From positions 372,001 to 436,000 of the forward strand of contig VWZS01004373.1 of NCBI GenBank assembly GCA_013397075.1: 64,000 nt of DNA, in the 5' to 3' direction. Shown piece by piece: positions 24,166 to 36,610 of the stretch. The notes below the pieces were generated by a model. That model had not been told where the DNA came from and did no database searches. It saw nothing but the letters and a program-made list of their open reading frames with translations. Source of the DNA: Rhabdornis inornatus (taxonomy: Eukaryota > Chordata > Aves > Passeriformes > Rhabdornithidae). A program made the position numbers and the translations under genes. How positions within the stretch are numbered: position 1 is the stretch's first letter; every line of letters starts with the position of its first letter.

Positions 24166-27100
24166 TTCTCGAGCTCCAGGTACCTCAAGGTCTGAGCATG
24201 CCTTCATCACTGCCTTCAACAAGACTGGGAGGTCACTGCCTCACTTGCAGAAAAACCTGAGCTTGGCCTCACAGGTCATGACTAACATGCACATACAGGC
24301 CCAAATTCCTTATCTTCATAGAGAAGGCAGTGAAGGCTAGTACTGTTCACATTTTAGATGACAAGCAATATGATGTGGACTACAGCACTCTCCTTGGCCA
24401 CATAATCAACTTGTTTTCAAAGTCCACTGTTGGCTGAGGTTAGGTTCAAGCCCATATGTCATAATTCATTTCAGTATGTTTTAACCACAAAGTCTTAGAC
24501 TGCTGTAGGGAAGAGCAGAGGAACATTTTTCATTCTTTCTAGTGAAGACATATCATTGTCTTCAAGATATTGAAGAGGAGACTCCAAGATCATCTGGACT
24601 GGAGAGAAACATGACTCTTTTATATAGTAGAATGCAAGAAGATGAGGGTGAAGTTTTGAGTCGGTTTTCATTACAAAGCATACAAATATTATTTAGAGAA
24701 ATCAAGACATTTCAAGGCTCCCTTCTACAGTGAGAAACAGCCTAGAGTTAGCTCCTTCTTATGCTCTCTTCTAATAGGGCATCTTGAATTTGTTTGTACA
24801 CATGGAGATGGGTTTTGCAGGAAGAGATGTAGCTTGTTTCCAAAGGAAGTCACAACCAAGTATCTGGACGCTGTCCTTGAGATGCAAAATTAGACTTTGA
24901 TAGTTTTCATGTAGAAGACAGAATGAGAGCTTATTCACTACTTGATGTTTTAATGAGGGTATTGTATAGCAGGGCAATGTATCTCAATAGATACATACAA
25001 TCTTTGCTGAGCTTATTATGACTATCCTGGAGAGACCAACAGCCGGTGGCTCATGACTTTTAGACTTGCTAAACAACTGATAAAGGATTAACATTTACCT
25101 ATTGACAGTGTAAGGCAGAGTTCAATGTGCTGGCTATTTTGGATCTAATTCATTACTCTTTTTATTACTACTTTGATTACTGTTTCTATATTTCTCTTAT
25201 GATGTTCTGATTTTGTATGGACAGACAGATGGCATTGCAGTATGTAGCTTAAAGGCAAGTAAATATCTTCTTGGTTCTAGAAAGATCTGAGAGCATCGGG
25301 GGAGGTCTGGAGAGGACTGGATCTGGACAAATCAGACTGGACAGATCTGGATTACTAACTGTCTTGGTGAAAGGCTGAGATAAAGCAAAGACTGACCCAA
25401 GGCCCTCAAGATCTGTGCTGCTATCCAAATTACTGAGCTGTTTGTCTCAGTATACCTTCTCTCTGCCTCACAACATAGAAACTGTCTTCCAGATGGCTCC
25501 TTTGGTATTATATTCTATGTTCAGCAACACGGATATTTTCCTGTATGCTAACTTACCACAAAACTGGCACCAAGTACATCTTCCTACAAGTACAGCTGAT
25601 AGTCAAAAAAACCAAAGGGCCTCAATCCTCGGGAAAGAGGGAAAGAGCTGGAGGATAAAAAGAAATGAGCAAAAAACCAAGGTTTTCCTGAGCAGATCTT
25701 GTTTCTTAAAACTTTTTGCTGACCTCTCTCCTTCAGTGTAGTCTTAAGGAAAGGCATGAAGCAGCATCCCCTTCCTTAGGTCAAGGTTTTGGTGTGGGTT
25801 TTTTATTCTTTCTGTGTTTTCTTTTTGGTTTTTTTGTTTGCTTTTTTATATTGTTGGATTTATTTGGCTGATGTGAGTTAGTACATCAGTTTTGGTGACT
25901 CTTTGCCAAGAATTTGTGCTTGCACAGTAGGCCTGACCCTGAGAATTTCTCAAATAAAATATGACTCACTCTGAATGAATCATTCACAATTCTTCTGTTT
26001 GAAGGATATTTACTGCGGATCACGCTTTCCTCAAATATATTTGCTGTTTTTCTGGTTACTTCAGAACATTGTCTAATGATTGTCAGTATTTCTTTTTTTG
26101 CTGTTATACTTTCTTAAGTCACACATATTCTTAATTTTGTTGTTTATTTGTGATTTTTGAGAAGGTCAGTCAAACATGATCTTATTCCCTTTCTCAAAAC
26201 AAGATTTTCAATTACTTTTACATGCATGTCTAGAATTCATTGTCTATCAGTGTTTCTGCCAATGAAAAAACAAACTGGTCGTTTAAATAGTTCAAGGAAA
26301 AGTGAATATAAGAGCAGCATGTTGAAGTATGAATAATTCATTAAAAAATCCATACAAATGGTAGTATATTTTCACAGCTTTCCCATCTCAAAATGCAGCA
26401 CTATCTCCCAATGTGTGTATTATGTCTACCAGGAGAGTGGAATTCCCAAAGTTGTAAGGAGACAACTATGATTCTGTCTTACAGCTGATAATGGCATTTA
26501 CACAGGCATTGCTGTAAAAATGAAATGCTTTACCAAAGCTATGGTTTAGAAATGCATCTGAAATAGCTAAAGAAACATTGCTGCTGCTGATGAGTCGGGG
26601 GTTAAATCTTCTGCTGGTGTAAATCAGCATAGGTGGTAGATTTTTGCTGATTTACATTGGTAAAGCCCCGAAGATAGAGGGGATACAGGACAAATGAAAG
26701 ATGCTATATTTATTTCATAAGTGAAAAATACTTCGTAAGTCAGGCACATCATTGGCATGAATAAGTTATGAAAAATCTTCACAGCCAAAAGAACATAATC
26801 ATCCTTCATGTATAACAGATTTGTTTATTCTGTAAAGATTCATTTCAGTTGATTAATTATCAGTATCTGCTGATGGTGGAGGTAACAAGGCATCTCTGAT
26901 GAGAGAATCATTTTAGGACATGCTCAGAATATTTTATCACCTAGTGCAAGTTGTGTATGCTTAGAATACTTATCATACTGTGTACTAATAGTATCACATT
27001 TTATAGGCTAAGTACTGAATGCAAATTATATTACAGATATAGGACTTACCTAATTTTTCTCGTTTTTTTTTAAAAGAGGTATATAAAAAATTAAAGCCCA

Positions 27101-28085
27101 GTGACAGTTGTGTTTGCATGTCAAGTGCTGAACTGTTCTGCTGCATTAAATCATTGTTATTCTGGACCAGTAAAAATTTGCATAAGTGCAGATGGCAGCT
27201 CCTAACAATTCCATCAGAATTGTTTCACCATACACCAAATTCAACCAGTACCAGGCACATTGCACACTCACTAGCCATTATTCACAGATGGAAGGTTTAT
27301 CAAGAGGTAAATTACCTTCTTTTTTTCTGCAGTTTAATTTATTACCTAAATTAAATTGCAACTCCATGTTAAAATACCAAAAGAGGGATTAGATCATCTC
27401 AATACTGAAGCATTTATGAAGAGCAAAAAATTAGAATAAATCTGTCAATCACTGCAAAATAAAAAGCAAAAGTAGATCAGATTTTTAATACATTATATTA
27501 ATTTGCTATTTATGAAGTTAACCTTAGTCACCAAAATACCTAGAATATAAAGTATTATCCCTAGCAAGATAAACAGAAATCTGTTGCTAAATTCATTGAA
27601 TTGACACACTATTTCAATGAGATTTTACTCACAGAATAGACTAGACATCATTTAACAATATTTGTAGGTCTTTAAATTGTACGTACAAATGTCTGTGTAT
27701 GCTGAACTTACATTGTGTGCAAGAGGACAGCCGGATTTTGATTAGCCAAGACTTTGCAGAAAGTAAAAGAACCTCTGCCAAGTTATGTATGAAACACTGA
27801 GTTTCTCTTAGCTTCAACAAACATACATGCTTGAAAATATAAAAACTGGTCATCTTGAAACTCAATGTTTACTTTCATTCTCCAGCCAAAACCCATAGTT
27901 TTTTATTTTCCATGGTGATAAAGCATTTATTAAGTATTAATACACATTTCCAAAGGACCCACTGTGAGCTAGTCTTTTTCCACAAGCTGAAGAAAGATGG
28001 TCTGGCTCAAAGTCCTTTAAAGCCAAGTGGAACTTTTTTATTAGTTCCAGTACTTTGCTTAAAGCTGAAGACTATCTCCTACCTT

Positions 28086-28103
28086 GGTATTTACGGTATT
28101 TAC
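28086..28103. repeat. 9-bp tandem duplication
   Basis: GGTATTTAC occurs twice head to tail, followed by GG. Minor slippage product. Confidence 0.85.
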
Positions 28104-28687
28104 GGCTCTCTGTTATCAGCCTATGCCAGATTTTGGTATTTGTTTTGTTAAAACGAGATGGATTGAGGCAAAAGTTCAAAAGGTTTTTAATTACTTACAA
28201 GATTGGAACCACTGATAGCAAGTGTGTTTACCTAGGGAAGATGGTAACTTCTAATTATTTGGAGTACTTGTTTTTAATTTCATTACCAAGAAATGCAGGT
28301 CACACTGCTTTTGTATGCATCTGGTCAAAAGTCAGCTAGCATCCAGTTTCAAACACGCCTGAGAAAAAAGTAGCGCTCTCAGAGGAATTATATTCCTCCA
28401 CATTTTGTAAAAAAACAGCAGCCTGATAAAGAGTAAAGAATTCTTATTGCTTCCACTGAAGAACTGACTGCACTGTAGATTTATCTCTTGATTTCAAAGA
28501 ATCCCTATCTAAAGAGGCACTAGGAAAGTCTAACTACAGAGGAAGACATCAGCCCAACTACTTATCTCTTTAAGCTCCAGAAGAATCCACAGGAGATCAG
28601 GCTTTCTAGGTTGCTCTGCTCACATAGCTGCTTGCTTGGTAGATTGTTTCCCACCTCTTTTTTCATTTTGTTTCCTGTTGTTTTCAG

Positions 28688-28897
28688 TTTGGTTGGAACC
28701 AGCCTTGGTGAGGTGAGAAGAAGCCATCTGGATCTGTGGTTTCATGAAGCAGGCAAGATATTTCTCAGGATGAGTTCTATGATCAGTGGTGACTCAGTAA
28801 AAATGAGTTATGCATCTTTTGTGGTTTTGAGTCTCAGAGCTTTTCTAGCCAGATATCCACACTTTACTTATCAGAAGGACATTTTCAGAGTGTTTGA
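28688..28897 (+). other. Possible 210-nt exon, plus strand
   Basis: A good acceptor (ATTTTGTTTCCTGTTGTTTTCAG, last base 28687) is followed 210 nt later by a consensus donor GTAAGT starting at 28898. The length divides by three. One frame, entered at phase 2, is open throughout, within a 96-codon open frame at 28611-28901. Its peptide (for example RRSHLDLWFHEAGKIFLRM) has no domain I recognise. It could be an exon of a long non-coding RNA, a lineage-specific coding exon, or chance. Confidence 0.18.
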
Positions 28898-31800
28898 GTA
28901 AGTTCCTAAAAATTTAACTGAGACAAATATTTTAGTTGTTTAGTCCACTATTTCTGTAGTTAGCAAATTTAAACAATAGAAACAGAAAATCACCTGCTAT
29001 GCTTGCTGAAATCAGTAGGAAAATTCCCATCTGGAATTATGACTTATCCTCTATTAGATTTTGTGGGAGGATAGAGGTGTATGAGGCAGAAAAGAATTTA
29101 TATTTTTTCTCCTTTTCCACTGCTTCTACTACAACAACAGAGCTAATCACATGTGAGTCAGCAAAGTGTCCTTTTCCAGGGAGAGAAAGGAAAACTTGCA
29201 AAGCAGAAAAAAAATGTTCATCTCTGCTGTGGTGAGGAGAACCAGTTTGTCATGTGTTGCTTTCTTGTTTCTATTAATATAGAGTGGCTTCAAGTGCACA
29301 CCATTGAAATGTTCATCACCTGGTAAGGGAATCCATTACCTTAGCCTTCTACAGGAGCATCAGAGAAATAGTCATAAAATGCACTCAAGGTCTGTGTACC
29401 TTCCTCTTTTTCTAGAATATCCCTGTCAGTGCAGAGCATATGCAATCACTGTGAGACTCATTACTAGATTCAGCCAGATATATAAATTGGGTGTATTTAT
29501 TGAGAGAATACATGCACCTTTTTCTCCCAAGATTTGATTACCCTTGAGTCCTCAGCCACAAATACAATGCTAAGGTGATAACCAGCACTGAAGATGTACA
29601 GGTTGGTTGTTCTCCCATTAGGGATTGGCACTTTTTTTAGTGAGAATCCACTCAGTTTCCTTTTGCCTGTTTGAAACTGGGCTTTATGAGATCCACAGAG
29701 AAGTTGAATCTGAAAAGCATTTGGAACTTCAGTAGAGTATTGGTGACTACTTAATATTATGGCTTATTGGGGGAATTGTGTCTTTAAGAGATGCCTAAAG
29801 GAGCCAATTAGTATTGTTATATTGTTTGGAAATTGATATAGAATAGCATTATGCAGCAGCAACTCTTATAGTTGCAAATCTTATGGTGGATGAGACACAT
29901 CTGTCAGACTTCTTGACTGTGGGCGATTGCAAAATGCAATGCTTATCTCCCACACTGTCAGTCTTGTATTGGTTCCCAAATATTCCCCTAGGTGTATAGT
30001 GGAGATTTTGGTCTTGGTTTATTTGCTCTTAAAAGCTAAGCAAACTAACAGCCTTCTCTGTATTTCTTTGTTGTACTTGTTAGGAAGTAGAAGATCCATA
30101 TCCTGCAAAACTTGGGCATCAGTAGAAATTACTTTCAGCTCCAGAGCATGTTTCTTCTTAGTTCTGGAATGCCTGGGTTTGCTGATCTGAAGTGCCTGTT
30201 GCAGAGCCCGCTGTTAAGGGCATTTTTGGACAAGAGCTGAGATGAGTTCTGATCAATTTCTGTGAAGTGTCTACGTAACTTTACATTTACACATTCTAAG
30301 TGAAACTTAGTGAATCATACATTTTGAAAGTCTTCTTAGTCCCAGTCAGAGCTTTTTCTCTGGAGGAAAGAAAATATTCCATGAGTGATTATGTAGAAAC
30401 AAGCTCAGCCTAAGCATCTAAGATACCACTTTTTGTTTCAGGGAGGAACTTATGCTTAGGTCAAGTATCACAATAGCTGAGCTTTCAGATTCCTTTCAGG
30501 CAGATCTTCTATAGTCTTGTTACTAAAATCAAAGATACTCACTTTGGTGCCAGGGAGTTTGAAATGCTTGTGTAAATCATTAACATGAACCATTTATTCT
30601 GACCACAGCTACATGGTCTAAAGTTGATATATGGAATCTGTTAATCATTACTCATAAACTACTTGCTGCATGTCAGAAGGTGACTCCAAAAGCTCCTGCC
30701 AACTTTTCAGAGGTCAGTACCTCAGGTTCTCTTTGCTTGACTAACCTGCATGCAGCTTTTGTAAGTGATCCTGAAATGCCTAGTCAGGCGTTTTTTGTAA
30801 CCTGCGACACCTGAAGAGAAATCCTAACTTCTCTGTGTCAGATACATGAAAAGACGGTGAAACAGTTGGGAATGTTATTCCAAAGCTTTTTTTTTTTTCC
30901 CTCAAGAGGATCAGGAGGTACCACTGTGTGGTTCTGCAAGTCTCAGGGCCAGAAATTGGCATTCCTTGGAGGACTCGATCCAGCAGGGATTTTGGACACG
31001 GGACAAATTTTCACAGTGTGGCTTGCAGTTGAGTACACGACAGACAGTGAAATTATCAGAAATATCTGCAGAAAGGCTGGTGCCTCTCAGTTGCTTGGTA
31101 TCTGCTGATTTTATTTATTCCTAACTCATTATGCTGTGGTGCAGAAAACATCCTGGTCTTTCCCCAACAGCTACTCCTCATGAACCTCCCTATCTGGCAA
31201 ATTGCCTTTCTCTTTCATTCTCTTTTTCTCATTCATTTTCTTTTTCCCCCTTTCATTCCTTCTGCCACTGAGCAGCCTTGCTCAGTGTGACTTTTTTCTA
31301 ATCTGGGTACTTGAAACCTCATCCTTCTTCAGTTCACCAGTTTTCCTTTCCTAGCCCAGAGCTTGAAGTCCTTTGCCATTCTGTCTAAGACTTTTCAATG
31401 GCTCCTCTTCCTCTGCCTCAGTTTTCTTACCTCAAACTCTGCTTCTGTAACCTAGCACATCAGTTCTGACTTGTTTCTCTTGTACCTTAATTGAGCCATT
31501 TTATCCTCTCTTGTGCAGTGAAGCAGAAAAGAAATTCCCTAATTGTAGTTTGGGTCTAAAGTGCTGCATTATTCAACAACATCAAAGAGTAGCCTTTCTA
31601 TGGAAATGTGGGGAGCCAACATCCTTCAGCTACTGACTCAATGTAAAACAAATATTTAAAGAATTTCGGTACCAGCCCCGAGTAAACCGTTACTGCGAAT
31701 CTGCAGACTTTTCCAGATTTTCCAAAGTTTTCATCTTGTCCAAATTAGATCAGTTTACTGGCATGCAGTAATGAAAAGGCACATCCCTAATACAAGTATT

Positions 31801-32144
31801 AGCTCTCTATTAGCTTTCATCCATCTGAAAATAGAGTAGGTTCCAGAATAGGGTGGATGGGTAAGCTAACTATATGAAAAGATGTTTAGCATTGGAAATA
31901 CATTCTTTACATCTTGTTCTTCAGAATGACTGCATCAGTTTTACTCAGACTTTCAAAAAAAGTTGCTGTGAGCCAATCAGCTCCATGGAATATTATGGCC
32001 CAGTGTGGTGGGTTAATCTGCAGGCAATTGAAAAATCTTATAATATAAAATGCTGAAAAAATTGTATCTTTTTTCTCTGATTGTATGATTAATAAGTTAT
32101 TTGTGTAATCTCATTTTTTCTTTATTGCATTCTTCTCTTTTTAG

Positions 32145-32153
32145 AGACAGAAT
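32145..32153 (+). other. Possible 9-nt microexon, plus strand
   Basis: A strong pyrimidine tract with TTGCATTCTTCTCTTTTTAG ends at 32144. It is followed by AGACAGAAT and then the consensus donor GTAAGT at 32154. The length preserves frame, and a TGC lies upstream of the acceptor as in regulated neuronal microexons. The orientation fits the inferred rightward transcript. Evidence is motif-only. Confidence 0.12.
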
Positions 32154-35100
32154 GTAAGTAGGTACAATTAGAAATAGTAGAACAGCAGAAAAATAACTGT
32201 GATTGCTTGTTGTGTTGAAGTACTAAATGAGAGATTCCACTTGCTTTGAAGAAAAGGGCAGGTTATAAAAAAAATAGCTGATATTAAATGCACTATTTTT
32301 GTCAGAATTAAAATGCTTTGTATGTTCAGTCTTCCAGAAAGGTAAATGACTGCACAGAATATATATAAAAAGTCTTGACATTCCTTGAAACAATCATTGA
32401 TCAGACACTGTAAAGCCTCAAACAGAGGTATGTTGGTCCTTAGAGAATGACAGAAAATTACAACAGATTAAGAATATTTACTTTGGCAAGACAGAACTAA
32501 AGATTCTGGAGGAAAATGCTTTTTGACACTGTTGTAGAAATAATTGTGAAACAGTAGAAAACATTCCAACTAGAAATGGGATTTATACAAATCATTGATT
32601 TGTTTGTTGTCTTTTGCTTCAGCTAGTACCCAGTTTTATTCCTGTAACTATTCTTTACTTTGGGACTAATTGCAGATGTAGGGTGAAAATGGGTTACAAA
32701 TTTAAATGTGCAAATGCAAAAGAAATATCAGTTCTACTCTACTGGAGAAAATAAAGACATTTAGTTGAATACAACTTTTGATGTAAAAGTTAGGATTCTA
32801 AACATTAAAAAGAAAATCTTACAAATTACAGATATTTTTGCAACACTCATGGTTTGGCAGTGTTCTGTAGAAATGCGTTGTTTCTTAATTTTCTCAGGGA
32901 TTTCATGCCTCATGATGATCAGTACCATTAAACATAATGTTTTATGGAAGAGTGTGGTGCACTCCCGAATTAGGAAGTCAGTGATAATAAAAATCACAGA
33001 TCCCACCTTTAGGTTTGCACAGTTCTTTTGCTGAATAAGTGAAAAATAATATATTGCATTGACTATATTAATTTTTAATGGAAACTGGAGTTTTAATGTG
33101 CTGCAGTGTATTCTTACAGTTCTTCAGAGTGGAAGTTACATACACATGATTGCTTTCATCTGATGCCTGGAAGAAACTTTGACTTTAGGCTGCAGTAGTC
33201 ATGCTGGGTTAGCTGGAAGTTGAGGGAAAAAGTTTTTAATAGATGCACAATAAAAAACTGGTTAAAGGCTACTGCTGTTGAAGAACAAAGTTAGGCTAAA
33301 AATAAACCAAAGGCTGAACTGAATGTTTTTCTTTTTTAATTATAGATTAATTAATTCTAAATTCTTAATGTTTACTACTTCTCAAGAAACAAACCAAAAC
33401 AATGCTCTAGTATTATTCTAAAGTCATCATTAACTGTAAATCCTATTTCTTATTGAAGCAAAACAAATGCAAAAAATAATCTTCCATTACAGAAATGTAT
33501 TGGTAGTTATGAGAAATTCAGTTTATCTTCAGTGTATCCTATTTTGTAAAGGACCACTTTTCAAGCTGAAGAATATTCCTGAAAACTTGTCATTTTCTTA
33601 TTAATGTTTTTTGCAATCCTTTCTGCACTGCTATGACATTTTTAAGCTGCAGATCTCCAATGTTTTCCAAGGGAAGTTATTTCCATTGCCTGAGCAAGTG
33701 AACTGTGCAAAACAGGCCACGAAGCAGGAAAAGGAGAATGAGTGTCTGAAGGAAAACAACCACAACTATGAGCAACAATTGCAATGAATGAACCAGGGGA
33801 GTCTGAGGTTTTGCAGCTCTCTCAAACTAGCCTTTAGAAAGCAAAAGTAGATTCAGGTCACAAACATGTTTACTCATTGGGTCAGTTTTGTGATGTGTAT
33901 TTTCCTTAAGGCCTCAGCCAGGCAATTTCTGCCAAGGGATGTATGACAACATAAGCTATGGCTTAGAATTCAGATTTCAACTAAGGCAACCGAGAGCAAG
34001 ACTTAGTTAAAGAAACTAATCACATTCTCCAGAGTACGTCTAATGGCCTTGAATCACATGAGTGAAAATCCTTCTGAGGCCAACAGCATTATTTGCTGGA
34101 GTGGAGAAGACTCTTAAGGAAAAATGATCCATTGATCCAAACTCTGTATATAGCCTATAGCTTTAGGTAAAGCTGATATTTGCCCACATTGTACATTCTG
34201 ACAGTTATAGTAGTTGACCACTGTCTACAGAATGCAGTCACAGAGGTGTCCTCTGCTTCATTTACATTTGTAGTCATTCCTCCATAGTCATAGCTGATTC
34301 AGGAAGCAATTTACAGAAGTTGTCTCCTCAATTGAATAACCATGAACTCTAGCATCTCTCCGATTATTTGCTGTGAGCTTTGCTTAGACAAATCCACATT
34401 CATATGTAGGATCATGTCTGCTTCTCTAAAAACTTGTCAGTAAATCCTAGAATGTGAACACAGCAAAGGGTATTTAAGTCCTTTTCACAGTGCTCAGTTT
34501 CTCACTGTTTTCTCTAGTCCAATTAGAATGGATTCAGGTGATACAAATGTCAACATTTTGCCTTGGAAACTGATAATAATTTGTGCATACAGGGAATGGT
34601 GAGAAAATCCCTTCAGAAGTTTTTGTACTTGAGTTTTAGTGTCTGCAGGACAAAGTAGAGAGGGTAAGCAGGAGGAATGTATTTCAAAGTGCTGGCATGT
34701 CTACTCTCTCTGTACAGACTCACACACTTGGTCAGCTTGAAAGAAAAGTACAAAATTGTTGTGAAAGGGTACCTGCTCCTTTTAGCCCATACCACTCACG
34801 CAGTCTTTAGACTGCTTTCGGTATCCTACAATACATATCAGTCACCAGGGAGAAAACAGAAAGCAGGAGCAAATAGCATTGTATGTTATTAAGAATAAAA
34901 GTAGCTAATAGTCTTTATTATGTAATGGAATTATGGCAGTAAACAATGATGGCATTTCTGACACAGTTGCATTTAGTGGGTATCTGACAGAGGATATCAT
35001 ATTTGATTTCCATCAAGTTAATCTCAAAACATTGATCAAGCAAAAGCAAGCAAAAACTAAAGGGATGAAGGGCAGAAAGCAGAAGAATCTGAGGGGACAC

Positions 35101-36360
35101 TGAAAACAACTGAAGCTATTTGCTTCATGAAGAAGATGGTATTTATGTTGTAAGAAAAGGATTGCTCCAGAAAAAAAATGAGCTTAGTAGTGTTGGCTTT
35201 CTCAAAAATTCAAGAGCAGACTGACTTTCAGAGAAATCAAAAGGCAATAACTGTAAAACTACAAAAAGTTATGCCCTTTTCCACTGCACATAATTACATT
35301 TTTGAAGACACCACTACAAAATGCTGCTGCATTAAGGTACTCGAGACCAAACAGATTATTATTTTTTGTTATGAATACTAAGAATCCCATTCTATTATGT
35401 TTACTAGAATAAAACTAGATTGAGTCCACAAATTGTGTTTGAATTTTAGAAAATGCTGCTGGATCCAAGAAAAAATAACTTTGGTGATTTTTTATTTCGA
35501 AGTTTTGGGGGTTTTTGTAACTTTGAATTGTGTTCTGTGGGTAATTTTTATTATGCTTTGAAAGAATGACTACTTTTGAGTAATAAGAATGCTATATTGC
35601 CTGAGATGGAAAGACTATTGCTGTGCATGCATCCTGAAATAAGAAGCTCCCTTTTCATACCGCTTCATCATTTTCCACTTCTTATGAATGCTTTGCTCAT
35701 CAGCTACTTACCTCTTAAGTTTTGAGTTTGATTACAAACATTTGTATTTCTTCAAAAGAGCTTTTAACTCTCTGTTCTCTTTGGTTCCACTTTTTCCTAA
35801 AACCCATGGGTTTCTAGCATTTGGGTGATCCAGTCTAGGTCTTCAGCCATTCTTTGTTATTATAGTTATCATTTATTCATTTTATGTTAGAATGAGTGAC
35901 TCCAGCAGAGATTCGCTGTGTTAAATGTGTTATAATCCATCAGTAGGATATAAAAAAATGTATTTATTTGTTTCTGCAGAAGACAAAATTATAAATTTAA
36001 TTTATAAATTAAAATTTTGACCTTGCAAAAAATACCAGAGATCTGCTTGTTGTTTTCTTTGTCTTTGAAAATCACTCCAAAATTATTCCTGTGGAGTATC
36101 TGGCCCTTTGGTTACAGTTTTTATTCAATCCATGTTGGGTTTGACCGTGCTGATGAGACAGGGATGTTGAACTGCTGCAGCCTCATCATTGGAAATATGG
36201 TTGTATTTCTTCTGATGTCGGAGCTGGCTCGTTCAAAACAAGCAGGGAACTCTCTGCTATCTAAGAATAACCTTTACAGTGATAGAAAAGAGACTTAATT
36301 CCATGAAGTTATAAATAGGTGGCTAATAGCTGTGTCCAGTAATGAGGAGCTGTTGTGATA

Positions 36361-36610
36361 TGCCCTTTACAGGCACACTTTGGCCCTTCTATCATCACAG
36401 CAGATGATGGCCTGTAAGCCATACGTCTGTGCAGCCCCAGTTTGGCTCATTGCCTCCCTGGCCTCAAGAAGCCTCCGTTTCTGCTTTTTGCTATTTATAA
36501 GGAGCACTCTGTTTTCAAAGGCGCTCAGCTCTGTGAAATGTCGGACTGATTTTAACTGCCTGGTCCAGCTAGCCAGACCCAAAAAATTATTTTCTTACAA
36601 CATCAAATCT
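36361..36610. promoter_or_regulatory. GC-raised block, possible conserved enhancer
   Basis: A roughly 250 bp segment stands out from the AT-rich surroundings by even base composition, several CpGs (CCTCCG, GGCGCTC, GTCGGAC) and few homopolymers. It contains GCTATTTATAAGG, close to the MEF2 consensus CTATTTATAG. Both strands carry open frames of about 70-77 codons over it, but neither peptide is familiar and no flanking donor is clear. It has the look of an old conserved non-coding element, which needs an alignment to establish. Confidence 0.25.

Larger units (their letters stand above)
24166..36360. other. Non-coding T-biased block
   Basis: No gene is recognised. T tends to exceed A on the + strand, the reverse of the region left of the island; 25801-25860 holds 43 T and 4 A in an extreme T-rich stretch. 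This suits an intron transcribed rightwards. It contains plus-strand splice-like pairs at 28688-28897 and 32145-32153. A further one at 30711-30760 (acceptor CTGCCAACTTTTCAG, donor GTAAGT) is 50 nt and would shift frame. Confidence 0.65.

Noticed and set aside
32004..32020. TGTGGTGGGTTAAT resembling the start of a bird endogenous retrovirus LTR
   Set aside because: The resemblance stops after about a dozen bases; no LTR body, polyadenylation signal or target duplication follows.
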